A stretch of 64,000 nt of DNA, taken from Elysia chlorotica. Lineage: Eukaryota > Mollusca > Gastropoda > Plakobranchidae. Under the pieces are notes generated by a model. It did no database searches. It was not told the DNA's origin and saw only the letters and a list, made by a program, of their open reading frames with translations. The stretch spans positions 467,604 to 531,603 of the forward strand of contig RQTK01000079.1 of assembly GCA_003991915.1 (NCBI GenBank), written 5' to 3'. The position numbers were made by a program, and so were the translations under genes. Positions 1 to 12,645 of this stretch are shown piece after piece. Each line of letters opens with the position of its first letter. Positions within the stretch are counted from its first letter, which is position 1.

Positions 1-511
1 CGGCCGACTATGGTATCCTCGATTGTATCTGAATAATTATGGGATAAATTAAGCGTATACAATTTCCTCGTCTTAATTTGAGTAGCACCTTAAGTTACTA
101 TGGCCTGAAAGTATTAGCCTACTGCCCTGGCATAAATATTGCCTTCAAAAATGGCTGCATGGGAAATAAAAACGAAATAAGGTTATTTTTATCTTTACAA
201 GAGGCGTTTCATACAAGGCTTTCAAAATGTTTTCAGCGGACTACTTCATATCACCTTGGTTATAGTACCTTTTGATTATCCCCAAAAATAATAAAATATA
301 ATAAAATATAATTCAAACAAACAAGAAGCAATACTAGACTAAAGGTTAGACCTAAGTATTTTGTTCTTCACATTCAAGGTTGGTATGGAACATGCGAGAT
401 AGCCTTGATCACTTGGTCCAGATATTTCCGCATGAAATAAATGTGCCTTTTTGTGCGGTTAGGGCTAAGCCTACGTCATTCGGATGGTCTAATTATTTAT
501 GGCAATGAAAG

Positions 512-3028
512 ATGGCGTCGAATAAAGTAAGTATTGTTCGATGTTGTTGTTTTTTCTTCTAATTTTGGTAGTATTAAAATGTATTCCGTAAAAAAATACA
601 ATCAGAAAGAGATAAAAAAGAAAAATTACAAATCATATGGTTAAATAGGCAATAATAGTTCCTATTGGAGTCAAACTTTTGATACATCAATTTTTCTCGA
701 CCTTCTTTTCCTCTAGATTTACGTTGTCCAAATCTTTACCCCAAAATCGTGCAACTTTCGGTCTAACATTACTTTTTCCAATCAATTTTCTGAAATCAAA
801 TCAAAGTTGGTTGTCTTCGGGCGACTGTCACCAAACTATCTACAATAAAAAAAACCCACGAAAAAACCCACGAAAAAAACCAGCAATAAACAAACCAAAA
901 AGAAAAAACAAACAAAAACAAAACTGAACACGTATTAAATGGTGAACATTTTGTGTGTGGTAGGTCTATCGAGATAGCATGAAAGTGACCCCCGAAAACT
1001 TAACGTGCGCATACTACAAGGAGGCGAAGGAACCGGACCTTCTTTTCCCGGTCTTCACCAGAGAACTTTATGTACGTACGTTGTGATCGTTGATTTCGTT
1101 TAGACTGAGTTGTACATGTTAGATCTAGCTTGTATTTTGTTCTTGCTTTATTGTGTTAGCTGGTATTTTGTTCTTGGTTTATTATGATAGTTGGTATTTT
1201 GTTCTTGCTCCACTGTGAAGCGTGGTTATTTTTAATTTTAGTTTATTAAGTGAATAAAACGATTCACTTAGATTGATATTTAGTATACTTTTGGTTGCAT
1301 AGAAGTTGTACTTCAGGATTTTCCTTTTAAAATGTTTGTTTGGGTAAATATGAAAAGAATTTTTTTTTAAATAAAAGGATCATAGAATAAATATTGTTAA
1401 CTATTTTATCACAAAAACTACAGACAGGTTTTTTTTAAAGTATACTTTAATTTAAATAATAAATGCATCCATTTGAATCCAGATATCACATTACATATTA
1501 ATATTTTTACATAAATGATCCAATGAAACATCAAAACCGAAGGGGCTATCTTATAGGGTCTAGGGGAATTAAAGACATGTTTTACAAAAAAAAATCTAAA
1601 CAAACAGCAGTTGAATGAGTTCATGAAGTGAGTAAGTTTCAAAAGTGATAGTAAAAGTAATCAAAGAAGAAGGTTTTAAATAGTTCGCGATGACCCAGAA
1701 AAATATTTTTATGTGGGTATACTTAACTTGCAAACAATTTGTATTAATGGTTTAAAGCGCTTGGAAATCTAGAAATTACAGAAAGATATCAATTAAATTT
1801 CAACGTAAACCGTATGAAGAGTGTCCAACATTTTTTCATTTATTTTTCTGTAGTACATTTTTCATTGAATGATAAAATTTAAAGAAAATTTTTTTTAATA
1901 TTTCTCTGTTTACATTCTTCTTCCAGTTCTCTGCTTTCCCAGCTCCAATCCCAGACAAGCGAATCAGCGATGGAAACCCTATTGACCATACCTCCATGTT
2001 CAAAATTATGGCCCAGATGGGATCCGGTAAAATTGGCAAGGTAAAGAGTCCAGAAATTAACTTCTGAGAGAGAAAGAGAGAGAGAGAGAGACAGAGAGAC
2101 AGAGATGCACTGTTGCTCTTGTATAACTTTTGTTTTGAAAAACCGCTCTCCTGATTCTTTTTTCCTGCACCTTTTATTTTTAAATAATGATAATTAATAA
2201 ATCAAAGAGCAATATGCAGTCAAAAGAGTGGACACATGTGTCCTCCTGATTCTTTTGTTTCTTAATTTTAAAAATTAATGATAATAAATTCTGCGGAATT
2301 TTATTTGTGAACTTTGGAGAATTTCTTGTTTGTGTGTGTTTTCAAGTGGTCGGCAAATGTTGCATAGTTTGCTTGATTTGCACAATCTAAAGAACGCGCA
2401 GCTCTCCTCATTTTTGGAAATTATGCATAGAAGGCGCGTCCATTTCGGGATGATCGCTATTTCTATGGATCGTCATAATATGGTTCTACGCCATCTTCAG
2501 ATCGCCTGATCGGCAGATGGCGCTTAATATTTTCACCATACGTCTGAATAATGTTAATAAAACAACAAACAACAAAAACTACTTCTACGTGTACTCTAAA
2601 TCATCATAGCTTGAACCTCATGGATACAAGCTGGCACTAAGTTGGTTACTAAACGCAGTGAAAGTAGGCTCATGAAGTGGCGAAACAGGCAAACTTCAAT
2701 CAAGTATGTCAATTTTTAGTCATAATGTATGTCATAATTGAATGACTCGTATTCAAACAACTGACAAAATGGTTTTCCTCAGCACTTTACCGCTATGAGG
2801 AAGGACTTTACCAAGTACTCGGTGACCAAACCCATGAAGAAAGATCCCAAATTGGTGGTGGCAATCACAGAGATGACCTCAAGGTTACTAACAGTTACAT
2901 GATTCTCATATTTAGATAGTGCAGATCTTCATGAATTACTCGAAATCTCGTTATCTGATTTACATCAAAATTATATTCTCTCTCTCTCTCACTCTCTCAC
3001 TCTCTCTCTCTCTCTCTCTCTCTCTAAT

Positions 3029-3092
<64 letters not shown>

Positions 3093-6000
3093 CCCCCCTT
3101 TTCTGTCTTTCCGTTTGAAAACTTTTTATTTCAATGTAATATCAAGCAACATTTGTGAGCATGGATAAGCTTAAGTTTTGAGTACGAAAAGTTTTTAGAT
3201 GCTTTGATAACAAAGAATTTTTAATATATTGTGAAGCAATTAAGTGTACAGAAGTTAAACTGGCATGAGTTTCCCTCACGTTCTTTCTGCCAGAGCGGTG
3301 GACTACATCGACGCAGTGCGTGTGATCGAACCTTTCCTGCACGACAAACATGGCAGCTTGTTTCTGTGTCACATCCTCATGCACTTCCGGAACCAAGTTC
3401 CCTTCCAAGTGGTCAGTGATAGTTAAGGGACAGCTTTCTCAAGCTTCCGATTGCATCAATACTAACTTTCCCTTGTTTGTGGAGTTGCGATTCATGCAAA
3501 AGGTAGACTTAATTACAAACTCCTGCTTATTGTTTTATCCTCTGAGCAATATCTCTGAGAGTTATTCTCTCGCCTGACAGCGATGCAAGTATTCATCTAA
3601 GATGGTGGACGACGACACAGTTGCACTTGTTCAAATTTGCATTTTGGTTGTTAAGCTAAGATAATCGCTCAATTTCCCACTTGCCGGTGGAAACAAACCT
3701 ATTACTAGTTAATATAAGTTGTTTAATGTTTTTGGGTCAAAGGCAACTTATAAGATCCACCCTGTTAAGAATCCATTTCTCCCTCTCCTCTCCCCCCTCT
3801 CTCTATCTCTCTCTCCCTCTCTCTCTCTCTCCCTCTCTGCTCCAGAAATAGTCATACAAATTGGCAAAACTGTCCTCAAAGATTTTTCTTTTCTGTCTTT
3901 GAAAATTTCTTGCTTTTACGACGACTGTCCAGGAGAACTACTACTTCACTTGTGAATACTGGCACGACGGGATATCTCTGTGTAGTCTCCTAAAGGAAAA
4001 CGGCCCCATGTCAGAAGAAACTGCCAGGTAGGTGTGCAAGAGCCCTAGATGAAAAAGCAGGACACACGTTTGATTCCAGGCAATAACATGCTCAATGATG
4101 TTATTAAGTTGTGATTGTTTGACAATTATATCACTCGTATAGTTCAAGGCAATATTATACACTCTATCGCCTCTATATTTATTGCATGGTTGATTCCGTA
4201 CAGCGTGAAGTTCGATGTAAGCGCTGCAATTTAAACTCGCAGCCATACTGCACATTTCTTTAGTAAGGGCGTTTGGAAAAGCAAAAGGTAACTGATGCAT
4301 ACGTCAATTATTCGATGTAATCTCTAATGGAATATGTTCAGCCGTTGGGCACACAAAATAGTAAATGCGTTAAAAACCAAGAGAGTGTGGACATTGATAT
4401 AAATGTAAACTTTTATTTTATTGGTAACCCTTCATCACGTTTTATAGAAAACAGTAGATGGTAACCACACTAGAAAATTCAGCAGGTTTTGCAATAATAA
4501 TCCTTGAGCTAAAATGTTTAGATAGAGAAAAGATAATTAACCGACCTATGCTTTAGTTTTAGCCCCAAATACTACCAAAATTAGGTAGTGGTCTTCAAGT
4601 TAAGATTTGCTTTATCTTAACCAGATTTTATCTGTCTGAATTGGAATCTGCTATAGAGGACGTCCATGAGAGAGGAAAGATATTTCGGTGAGAAGCAATG
4701 CATGGATTTCAATAATTTAACACGCTAAAGAGAAAAGAATTCAGTGTTTTAAAATAGCACAGCTTCAACAAACTGCATTTTCTATAGAGCGAGGGAGAGA
4801 GTTATATTCCTCTCTCCGGCTTTAACGCCTCCTAGGTTCCCCTGGAGGGTCCTATACGGCGAACCTTTGATATCAAATAATTTTACTATTATTACTATCA
4901 TTTAATTTTATGCTTGATTAGTCTCTAAAAAATTACGAAGCTCCAGTAGCATGTGATGCATGTGACCACTGAAGCATATCGGAAATTTAAACTTTTTTTT
5001 TCAAAATTCCCTCGATCCCATCACGTTACTTTCTGCAAGTTTCTACAAACTTCTCTAACTTTTCGAAAGTAAGGATTTGTTTTCTGTAACAAACTGTGTG
5101 CCAGCTGCCTGTGTCTGTGCATGCTACGCACGGACCTGAGTGGACACCTCAAGGTCTGCCCCTACACGACATGCGACCAGAACATGGACTGCGGGAAGCC
5201 CTGTGACCCCATCTCTAAGAACTGCGGGGACCAGTTTTATGCATCGCCAGAGGTTTGTATGTTTTAACGGCACATCAGCACTGTATCAACTCTAATTATC
5301 TTTCATTGTCAGGGGTAGTTAGTAATGTAAATCTAGGTTTCATCGCTTTACATGAAATTCTATACTTCATTTGGAAGCAATCATCCCTTTACATGAAATT
5401 CTATACTTCATTTGGAAGCAATCATCTTTAACATTGATATGCATTAATTTACTGATTGCATCTTTATTACAATCAATAACAATCTTTTTGATAGGGTGAA
5501 AAAAGATAAACAAGAACAGTGATAATGCTTGAATTATTTTGGTAAAAATCAGTACCTGATGATTTTGTAAAACCGAAGTCCTTGTCACTGCACCAGGTCG
5601 TCTTCGGCGTTGACGTACAGAAGGCCGCTGACTGGTGGTCATTCGGAGCAATCATGTATCACCTCCTGGTGGGCCAGGTAGGCTTCATCCAGCAAGCTTT
5701 CTTTTATTGCGCAACGCCTGGATATGTACAGTCTCATTTTTGTGTGTGCTTATCTCGTGATTCATCAATTTAAACAAATTGAAATTTAAGTACAGTCATA
5801 TTCAAAATAACGTGAATTCATGATCTGTCGTTTGATAGACTGAAAAATCAGGTACCTGCTCATGGCGACACCATTATATTTATATTTTATTCTACAACAC
5901 ATACATATCATGATAACAAATAATACAGTATATAATATATATTATGTTAACAATGAGAGCGTATACACACTCCTTCAATGCACTTTAGCTGTATTTTTTT

Positions 6001-8182
6001 TGTATCTTCCTGTCCCCTGCCCCCCCCCCCCCCCCCCCTCCCCCCACTCACCTCAAATACTAAATGAGTTTATCTGCTCATTTTTCCGACAAAATCATGT
6101 CTCACTGACAAAGTTTATTAGTTCGTTTCGCCCACATGACCACTCAGCACTGACTGATTTCATCAGTTCGCTTTGCCACTGAGTTTATCGGTTCGCATTA
6201 CCACTCAACGCTGACTGATTCTATCAGATCGCTTTACCCACGAAAAGGACGCAATACTTGCTCGAAAAAGGACCCAATAGTGGTTATGTTTATCAATTCA
6301 TTGGCCCACGAAAGGACGCAATACTGACTGAGTTTATCTACTCATTTTACCTACAAAGCCACGCAACACTGACTGAATTTATGAGCTCCATGCTGGATAA
6401 GTTATTCCAAGCCACTTGTCTCCACCCCAGCCACCCTTCTCTGGCTGCACGCTGGGCGAGCTCGGCAAGGCAATCACAGAGGAGGACCCGCTCTTCCCGC
6501 CGGAGATGTCGCCAGAGGCCGTGGACTTTTTACGCAATGTGAGTAGGATGTTGTTCTCAACATGATGGACGCAGACATTGAAATGGTATACTCCTGCTAT
6601 CCCCTATTCCCTATTTCAGGCCTCAACTTTAAGTCTAACGGTAAAAACTCTCGGCTTAGTACTTTAACTAAATGGATATTTGATGATACTTGTGTATTGC
6701 ATTGTTTTGTGCCCCTCTTCCATTTAAACACACGTGTATATATATAACTGAGATAAACTTCTGGAGATAGGTGCATTACTCCCTTCATACTATCACACAA
6801 GTATAGCTTATATTACTCAGTCCGCCGTAAGATGATTGCGAGCCTTGCCCCTCGCATTCTCTCCTCCCCATCCCCCTCCTTGTCTCATAACACACCCACA
6901 CACCAATCCACACACACACCCATCCACATATACACCCACCTACACCCCCCCCTCATACCACACACACACCCACACTGCAGCTCCTGCACAAAGACCCGAG
7001 ACGCCGTGCGGGCTGGGGAGCCCAAGGAGCCTGCACTGTGAAGGACCATCCGTTTTGGCACAATATCAACTGGATCAGCGTCCCCCAGCGCTACCTGAAG
7101 CCTCCCCTCGTGCCCTCTGACAGTGAGTCTCTTCTTTCCTTGACAATATATTTGAGGCATTGCGATATTGCGGCCCATAACGAAAACGGAAGCGATAGTT
7201 AAAGGAATCTGCAGCGCGTCCAAGCATAGTTTTTCCCTAGACTTACGCAGTCAATTAGCTACCCAAAAACCCAATGCCTAAGGGACGTTATTGTGTCACC
7301 CGGTATCACCGTGTAGATGTTTTGTCTCACAGCGTCTAATGACTTTGCTGGGACTTTTCCCCCCACAGTCGCCTGAGATAATGGGAAAATGTGTTTGATG
7401 TAACCATTAATTATATAATTGTATAAAGAAACAAATCTTTCAATTGATTGCCGTTGTTGTATATCAAACCTTAAAACCCTACAAATTGTTATTTGTTTTA
7501 GTTTTTTCGGGTAGGGCTTTCACGCACAACCTTATGTTTGACACCTAAATATGATAGTAAAAGAAAAACCTTTAATTTAATTTGTTCCTGCCAGTTATTC
7601 ATTAATTGTGATTTGACAGAGACGGTTGCACACGCGGCAGTGAAAAGGGCGCAAATGTGTGCATATGACTGGTATATATTTCAAGCAAAAGAAAATTAAA
7701 ATGATTTAATTATATGTCCGTTTCTTTACATGGTGGTTCAGAGCCAGATTTGTAAAGGGCATGGATAAGTCATACTCAGGCAATTAAACTTATCTATTGA
7801 AATGAGCGACATAAAACTATACATGACCATTAGCAGAACTATTCTCTATTCATTAGACTGTACACAGCAGGGTCTTTTTTAAATCATTTTGTAAGAGGGC
7901 AAATGGACAGATCGTTGGCTGTTTTAGTTTGATGCGGGATTAGATCATCAGCTTCAATGTCTTACCATCAATCTGTTTTGCGCAGCATCACCTTCACTGA
8001 CGTTGATAAATAGAGCATTATTTTTTATATGTAAAATTTAGAAAAAAAAGTTATGGCTTGGTATAGATTAGATAGAAATAAACGTTGAGTCATGAAAGTC
8101 TTTCTCTCTATTTATTTTTTCAGAAAAACCTATGTCCGAAATGCTTCGGCCAGTGAAAGGGAACAAAACGTCGACTAAATGA
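512..8182 (+). CDS. AGC-family pseudokinase, S6K-like/RSKR type (12 exons, 383 aa)
   Basis: Exons 512-526, 964-1071, 1927-2040, 2783-2883, 3294-3411, 3933-4027, 4625-4687, 5105-5252, 5597-5677, 6431-6538, 6981-7122 and 8124-8182. All introns are GT-AG and every phase agrees, giving 1152 nt with its stop. The start is ATGGCGTCG in a good context. The glycine loop is GSGKIG (residues 73-78), a beta-3-like KPMKK lies at 95-99, and the C-lobe carries ASPE (251-254) and ADWWSFGAIMYHLLVGQ (265-281) with the structural Asp266. These are AGC-kinase signatures, closest in feel to ribosomal S6 kinase-like proteins. The catalytic loop aligns without gaps, but HRD Asp is Cys206, the following Lys is Cys208, Asn is Met211, and DFG is Pro-Tyr-Thr (224-226). 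A phosphotransferase role is therefore unlikely; a scaffold or allosteric role is inferred. The hydrophobic-motif tail is short. The exon structure is secure; the exact subfamily is not. Confidence 0.85.
2065..3098. repeat. GA/CT microsatellites in the kinase gene introns
   Basis: A short (GA)n tract at 2065-2105 lies just after the donor of exon 3. A longer interrupted (CT)n tract ending in poly-C lies at 2976-3098, in the intron after exon 4. A third CT tract lies at 3778-3838. Apparent proteins read through them are low-complexity Ser-Leu runs and are not genes. Confidence 0.9.
5105..5252 (+). CDS. Kinase gene exon 8: cysteine-rich catalytic and activation segment
   Basis: This exon of the pseudokinase gene encodes residues 205-254 and spans the catalytic loop, the DFG position and the activation loop up to the APE-like SPE. 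It holds eight cysteines in 49 full codons (206, 208, 210, 223, 228, 234, 238, 245). They fall where a live AGC kinase has its Asp, Lys, Asn and DFG residues. Flanking sites are ccag and gtttgt. The phases on both sides fit, so the loss of catalytic residues is not a frame error. The spacing hints at metal binding or disulphides, but no known zinc-binding pattern is recognised. Confidence 0.8.
5336..5428. repeat. Two-copy tandem duplication in a kinase intron
   Basis: A unit of about 42 bp containing ACATGAAATTCTATACTTC is present twice head to tail in the intron after exon 8, with almost no divergence. No coding content is seen. Confidence 0.75.
6055..6395. repeat. Degenerate minisatellite upstream of kinase exon 10
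   Basis: Several diverged copies of a unit of roughly 45-55 bp built on ACTGACTGAGTTTATC and TCGCTTTACCCA fill most of the intron just before the exon at 6431. A poly-C run at 6020-6046 precedes it. The unit does not resemble the exon. Confidence 0.65.
6888..6978. repeat. CA/CCCA-rich low-complexity tract before kinase exon 11
   Basis: This imperfect CACACC/CATA repeat reaches the acceptor at 6979-6980 and may serve as a long polypyrimidine-poor acceptor region. It has no coding content. Confidence 0.7.
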
Positions 8183-8342
8183 TTGAGGAGCGCAGAGAAA
8201 GGACGTTCATGAAATAGACAGTTGGAAGAAGCTTCTCAAACGATAGTTTGGCTTGCTTTTACTATTGAAAGCTAATATTTTTTAAAATTATATTTACATA
8301 ACGATTGGATATTACACAATGTTTTAACATATACAGATTTCA

Positions 8343-8348
8343 ATTAAA
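8343..8348 (+). promoter_or_regulatory. Possible poly(A) signal of the pseudokinase gene
   Basis: ATTAAA lies about 160 nt beyond the stop codon at 8180-8182. No canonical AATAAA is seen between the stop and this point, so this common variant is the nearest candidate. Confidence 0.3.
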
Positions 8349-9183
8349 TTTTATGAAACCCAACCTATTTTGCTTAATGTCGTTCCTGTTTCAATATTGT
8401 TTATGCATGTTAAATACTCATTACTAGGTGTATGTCCTTTATCCTCAACTTGGCATGGAAACAATCATATAATAATGGAGCCAGGATCAAAATATTTGAA
8501 CCCCAAAATCCCTATGACCGCACAAGATAAAGGTACGAAATTACCCAGGTAGATGGTATCTTGATTGTAAATTTGCATATGCAAAAAACGAAAAATGTTT
8601 CATTTCACCACACTTTGCCCAACACCAACGAGTTAAAAAAAATGTGCTTTAAAACATTCGATCAGATACGACTGCTTCCTCCCCTTCCTTCCAGAGCAAA
8701 TAAGTCGAAAGTTGAGCGCGCTGTGCTGAACCAAAATTAGAACATGGACCTTGGATCTATGTTTAGAATCAGTTTAAGTTTGGTGTTTCTCGCAATAATA
8801 TATTACATGGCATCAAGTGAATGGAATCATAATAAACGTTACAAAGCTGAACCCAAGTTTAGAATATGGACCCTAGATCTAGATCTATGATCAGAATCAA
8901 ATTCAGTCTGGTGAGTGGTATTTTTTGGCACATTTTACTTATTTATGGTTTATGAAGAAACATAATTTTGAGTATAAGCATATTTCAAATTCTTCTGTAA
9001 TCCTTCAGCTTTGCCCCTTCCACAATGGCCACAAATGTCGTGGGTTCTCAACTAGTATCAATAAGGATTGTCATCGTTATTATTAGGTATCCTTTCCAGC
9101 TTTCCTTAACATTTTATCTCATTATCAACATTGGTTGCATAGTTAAATTTATTTTTATCAATCTTCTCCTCCCCCTCCTCTTC

Positions 9184-9342
<159 letters not shown>

Positions 9343-9556
9343 ATCGCTATAAAAAGGAACAATCGAGTTCAGTAATGTTTTTGTAATTTTAATAACAACT
9401 TCTGAATAAAAACAACGCTCTCCACTTGGGATGAAATCCTCAGGTGCGTTTCCTCATCACCCGTGGCCCTCTCGGGATCCGGTTCCATGAGAAATAAGCA
9501 TCTGCACAACTAGCCCTGGGAGACAGCTTAAGACAGTCTAGCTGTCGCAGTCTTGT

Positions 9557-10357
9557 CTACTGCCAGCGCCTGTTTCCATACCTGCCAAGGTTAAGGTTGA
9601 TGTTCTCCACAGTAGACAGGTAGATGTGGTTGCCCTTGTACTCAACAATCGGGCCGCACCAGCTCCGCCCGACTTTCCTGACTCTGCCGCTACAATCGCT
9701 CCTGCCAGAGTCAGAGCCAGAGTCACTACGGACATCACTGTTGCAGTTGCTTCTGGCGCCATCTCTCTCAAAGTACGTGTCTCTCAAGGCCGTCTGGTAG
9801 ATCAATGAGCCGGTAGGAAGAGGAGGAAGGAACGACGGGATGTCGCCAGCATCTGTGCGAGAGTCTCCAAGGGAGTCCTGGACGCAGTCATTGACCTCGC
9901 CCTTAGTGTTGCAAGAATCCTCGAAACCAATCTGTATCCTGGGAAGGGACCAGCGAGTGGATGGTTTCGAACTTCTTCCGATGACGATTGATGGAACTTG
10001 GTCACCCATTAGTGTTAAGCTGTTATGGCGTTTTCTTTGGCTACGAACAGATATTCTCGGGAGATGCTCCAGACTTTTTGAAAAAGCTTTTCCTTTGAAT
10101 TTACTGCTGTGGGTTCTGGTGGCTGAAGGTAGTTCTACATCTTTGATATTCAACTTATCTTGATTATGGGAACGAAGAAAAGATTTCCGCGGGCTGAATT
10201 GCTTTTCTAAACCGATGTCACGAAAAGTCGAAAAAACTAACGCCGCGTTCCCATTGGTGGCGTTTGGTACACTATTCAAATCTTTTCCATAGATATTTTT
10301 ATAGGTAGAGCGTACTTGAGCACAATGTACAACCATCTTGTATTTGAATGACAACAA
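9557..10357 (-). CDS. Orphan basic Ser-rich ORF, hypothetical protein
   Basis: An open frame of 266 codons runs from the end of an upstream stop to TAG at 9557-9559. Its first codon is TTG; the first ATG is at 10336-10334, giving about 259 residues. The sequence is rich in Ser, Arg and Lys in its first half (KSFLRSHNQDK, RSQRKRHNS), then has an acidic/Ser-Asp stretch and ends with CGPIVEYKGNHIYLSTVENI. No signal peptide, membrane segment or family motif is recognised. A donor (GGCAG/GTATGG, exon end 9582) and an acceptor (TGTGCAG, next exon from 9501) would remove 80 bp and add an in-frame tail starting CLFLMEPDPERATGDEE, so the true C terminus may differ. It stands alone, and an upstream exon is possible. 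The length and composition favour coding over chance, but only moderately. Confidence 0.45.
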   Translation of the reverse strand: MLSFKYKMVVHCAQVRSTYKNIYGKDLNSVPNATNGNAALVFSTFRDIGLEKQFSPRKSFLRSHNQDKLNIKDVELPSATRTHSSKFKGKAFSKSLEHLPRISVRSQRKRHNSLTLMGDQVPSIVIGRSSKPSTRWSLPRIQIGFEDSCNTKGEVNDCVQDSLGDSRTDAGDIPSFLPPLPTGSLIYQTALRDTYFERDGARSNCNSDVRSDSGSDSGRSDCSGRVRKVGRSWCGPIVEYKGNHIYLSTVENINLNLGRYGNRRWQ

Positions 10358-11639
10358 CCGAGTTGAAATTATTCAACTTTTTTAAAGCGAATTATTTACT
10401 GTCCTTACGTCAAGCCTGTTTGTTGGATGGACGAAATCTGGTATCCGTATTTCTTGCTCAGTCGCCTCCACAGAAATGAATCAAGAATATGGTCAAACCT
10501 GCTGTCAAGTGTTGGTAAAATATGTTTGACCTTAACTGTTGTCAAGGCTCTGGCAATCAATATAAATTTTGTTGACACACGTGAGAATATCTGTCAAGGA
10601 GAAGTACTTATTGGGGCAGTCCAATATTATTGACTCAGTTTCTCGGTGAGCCTACCATCGACAGTGATGGTAGAACGGTAAGCACTAAGAGGTATCTAAT
10701 AACATAAGCGTTTTGATTCTTCTGCTGTTACATGTATTGCACTTGGAAAATTATTTAAACGTTTTAGAAAAAGAGTTCAACTGTCACAAAATATAAAAAC
10801 AAATGTGTTGCTGTTTGAACGAATAGAACTGTAACTTCTGTATGTAGAAATCTCGTGGATACTATCTACCGACTGGGCAATAGAGAAAATCTAATATACC
10901 TGATATATATAGGGCCAGGCTCTCAATGTTTACCCTATATCTCGAGCGCAGTAATTCTTCTGGGAGAAGTGTGTCATCTCACGTGGCAATGACCGTCTGA
11001 TATCCAGGCATACTCAACACCAGAGAGGCAAACTAGCGAATGCCAATAGTTTCATTATAGAGGAAGTTACTCTTGTCGGTATTTGTCACTATATGAGTAG
11101 TTTATATTTGTGGGTTTTTTTTCTACCATTTTAGAGAAAGAGTAAGAGATACACAGATAGATGAACATAAATGATGCACCTGTTTTGACAGTTAAAGTAA
11201 TGTTTAATAACATGAGCTTAGGTATTATACCTGCACCAGGTGTGAGAGTGGGAAACTTCATAAATGTGAAAGAAATGAGTCCCTTCACTTACGATATTTT
11301 CTGCAATGCTACGATAAGGAACATACACGTTTTCTTTTGATTTTTACATTGAAATAACGATTTCAAATACATACGTGTCCATTAAGAACAACTAATATAG
11401 ACTTTATCGGTTGTTTTTAATTGTTTTGAATCGCTTTACGCAAATTTGTTTGTGTCGGCCCCTACATGTTTCTCCCCCCTTCCATTTTACTAGTTATACA
11501 ATTGAAGCTTGTGAGGAGTTTTCTTTACGGTTGTTAAACCTTCCACATAATGAATTGAACTAAAAATCTCTTACTTGCTAACTTTAAATGCCAAAATTAG
11601 TAGCCTACTAAAAGTTGTCACCAGAATTTTACAATATTA

Positions 11640-11682
<43 letters not shown>

Positions 11683-12100
11683 TATCAACAACAACAACAA
11701 CAACAACAACAACATCAACAACAATATCAACATCAACAACAAATACAACAACAGTACTACAACTATAACAACAACAAAAATAACAATAACAATGAACAAA
11801 GCATTGCAATATAGATACTTTTTATACACCTCACAATTAGGACTTGAACCACTGCGATATATTGAGCATTGGAAAGTTTGCCTATAGTTATGGCTCTTAA
11901 AATAAGAGAATAATCGTAAAAAAACACTATTGGACTTTGTTATTCGGTATCAAAAAACGATGGGTTTGGATCTATGACTGAGGTTAACAAAACCAAAATG
12001 TGCACAAGCCACAGGTCTGAATAGACTGAAATTCGCTAGATTACCTTTGACGTCTGATATTTCTTTCTTTTATGAATGGAGCCGTTGAAAACATAGCACT
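10358..12100. other. Non-coding stretch with CAA/CAT repeat
   Basis: This stretch is AT-rich without a supportable gene. It includes an imperfect CAA/CAT microsatellite at 11638-11775, which generates Gln/His and Asn/Ile frames. An open frame on the plus strand at about 10961-11140 lacks splice or start support and was not called. Confidence 0.6.
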
Positions 12101-12120
12101 GTAGTGGGTAGGGGTTTAAT

Positions 12121-12267
12121 CTCGTGCAGTGCTATCAGGTGGGTGACGAAGTCTGGATCCAATATCACTACAGAAGTACGCCAGACAGTAGCGGCTTTCC
12201 CAAGACCCAGTCCAATAAAGTTTATCAGTTATCATCGGAGTGTTTGACCTGGGACTTAGATCCCTAG
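12121..12267 (+). pseudogene. Coding-like 48-codon stretch, copy 1
   Basis: The frame reads LVQCYQVGDEVWIQYHYRS and continues to DLDP and TAG at 12265-12267. A possible acceptor (cgtgcag) precedes TGC at 12130. VGDEVWIQ resembles the C-terminal tail of Ty3/gypsy-type integrases, so this may be the end of a retroelement pol remnant; a cellular terminal exon is the alternative. No upstream partner is recognised. Copy 2 repeats it at 12499-12645. Confidence 0.35.
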
Positions 12268-12498
12268 ACTCAAACCAAGAAGAGAATAATCGTAAAAAAA
12301 AACACTATTGGACTTTGTTATTGGGTATCGAAAAACGACGGGTTTGGATCTATGACTGAGGTTAACAAAACCAAAATGTGCACAAGCCACAGGTCTGAAT
12401 AGACTGAAATTCGCTAGATTACCTTTGACGTCTGATATTTCTTTCTTTTATGAATGGAGCCGTTGAAAACATAGCACTGTAGTGGGTAGGGGTTTAAT

Positions 12499-12645
12499 CT
12501 CGTGCAGTGCTATCAGGTGGGTGACGAAGTCTGGATCCAATATCACTACAGAAGTACGCCAGACAGTAGCGGCTTTCCCAAGACCCAGTCCAATAAAGTT
12601 TATCAGTTATCATCGGAGTGTTTGACCTGGGACTTAGATCCCTAG
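12499..12645 (+). pseudogene. Coding-like 48-codon stretch, copy 2
   Basis: This is the second copy of the same frame, with its stop at 12643-12645, carried by the 377-bp tandem duplication. The reading frame is intact in both copies, although the surrounding sequence has single-base differences. Confidence 0.35.

Noticed and set aside
10961-11140. Plus-strand open frame (FFWEKCVISRGN)
   Set aside because: A stop lies directly before it and no in-phase acceptor was found. It also ends in poly-T-derived residues.
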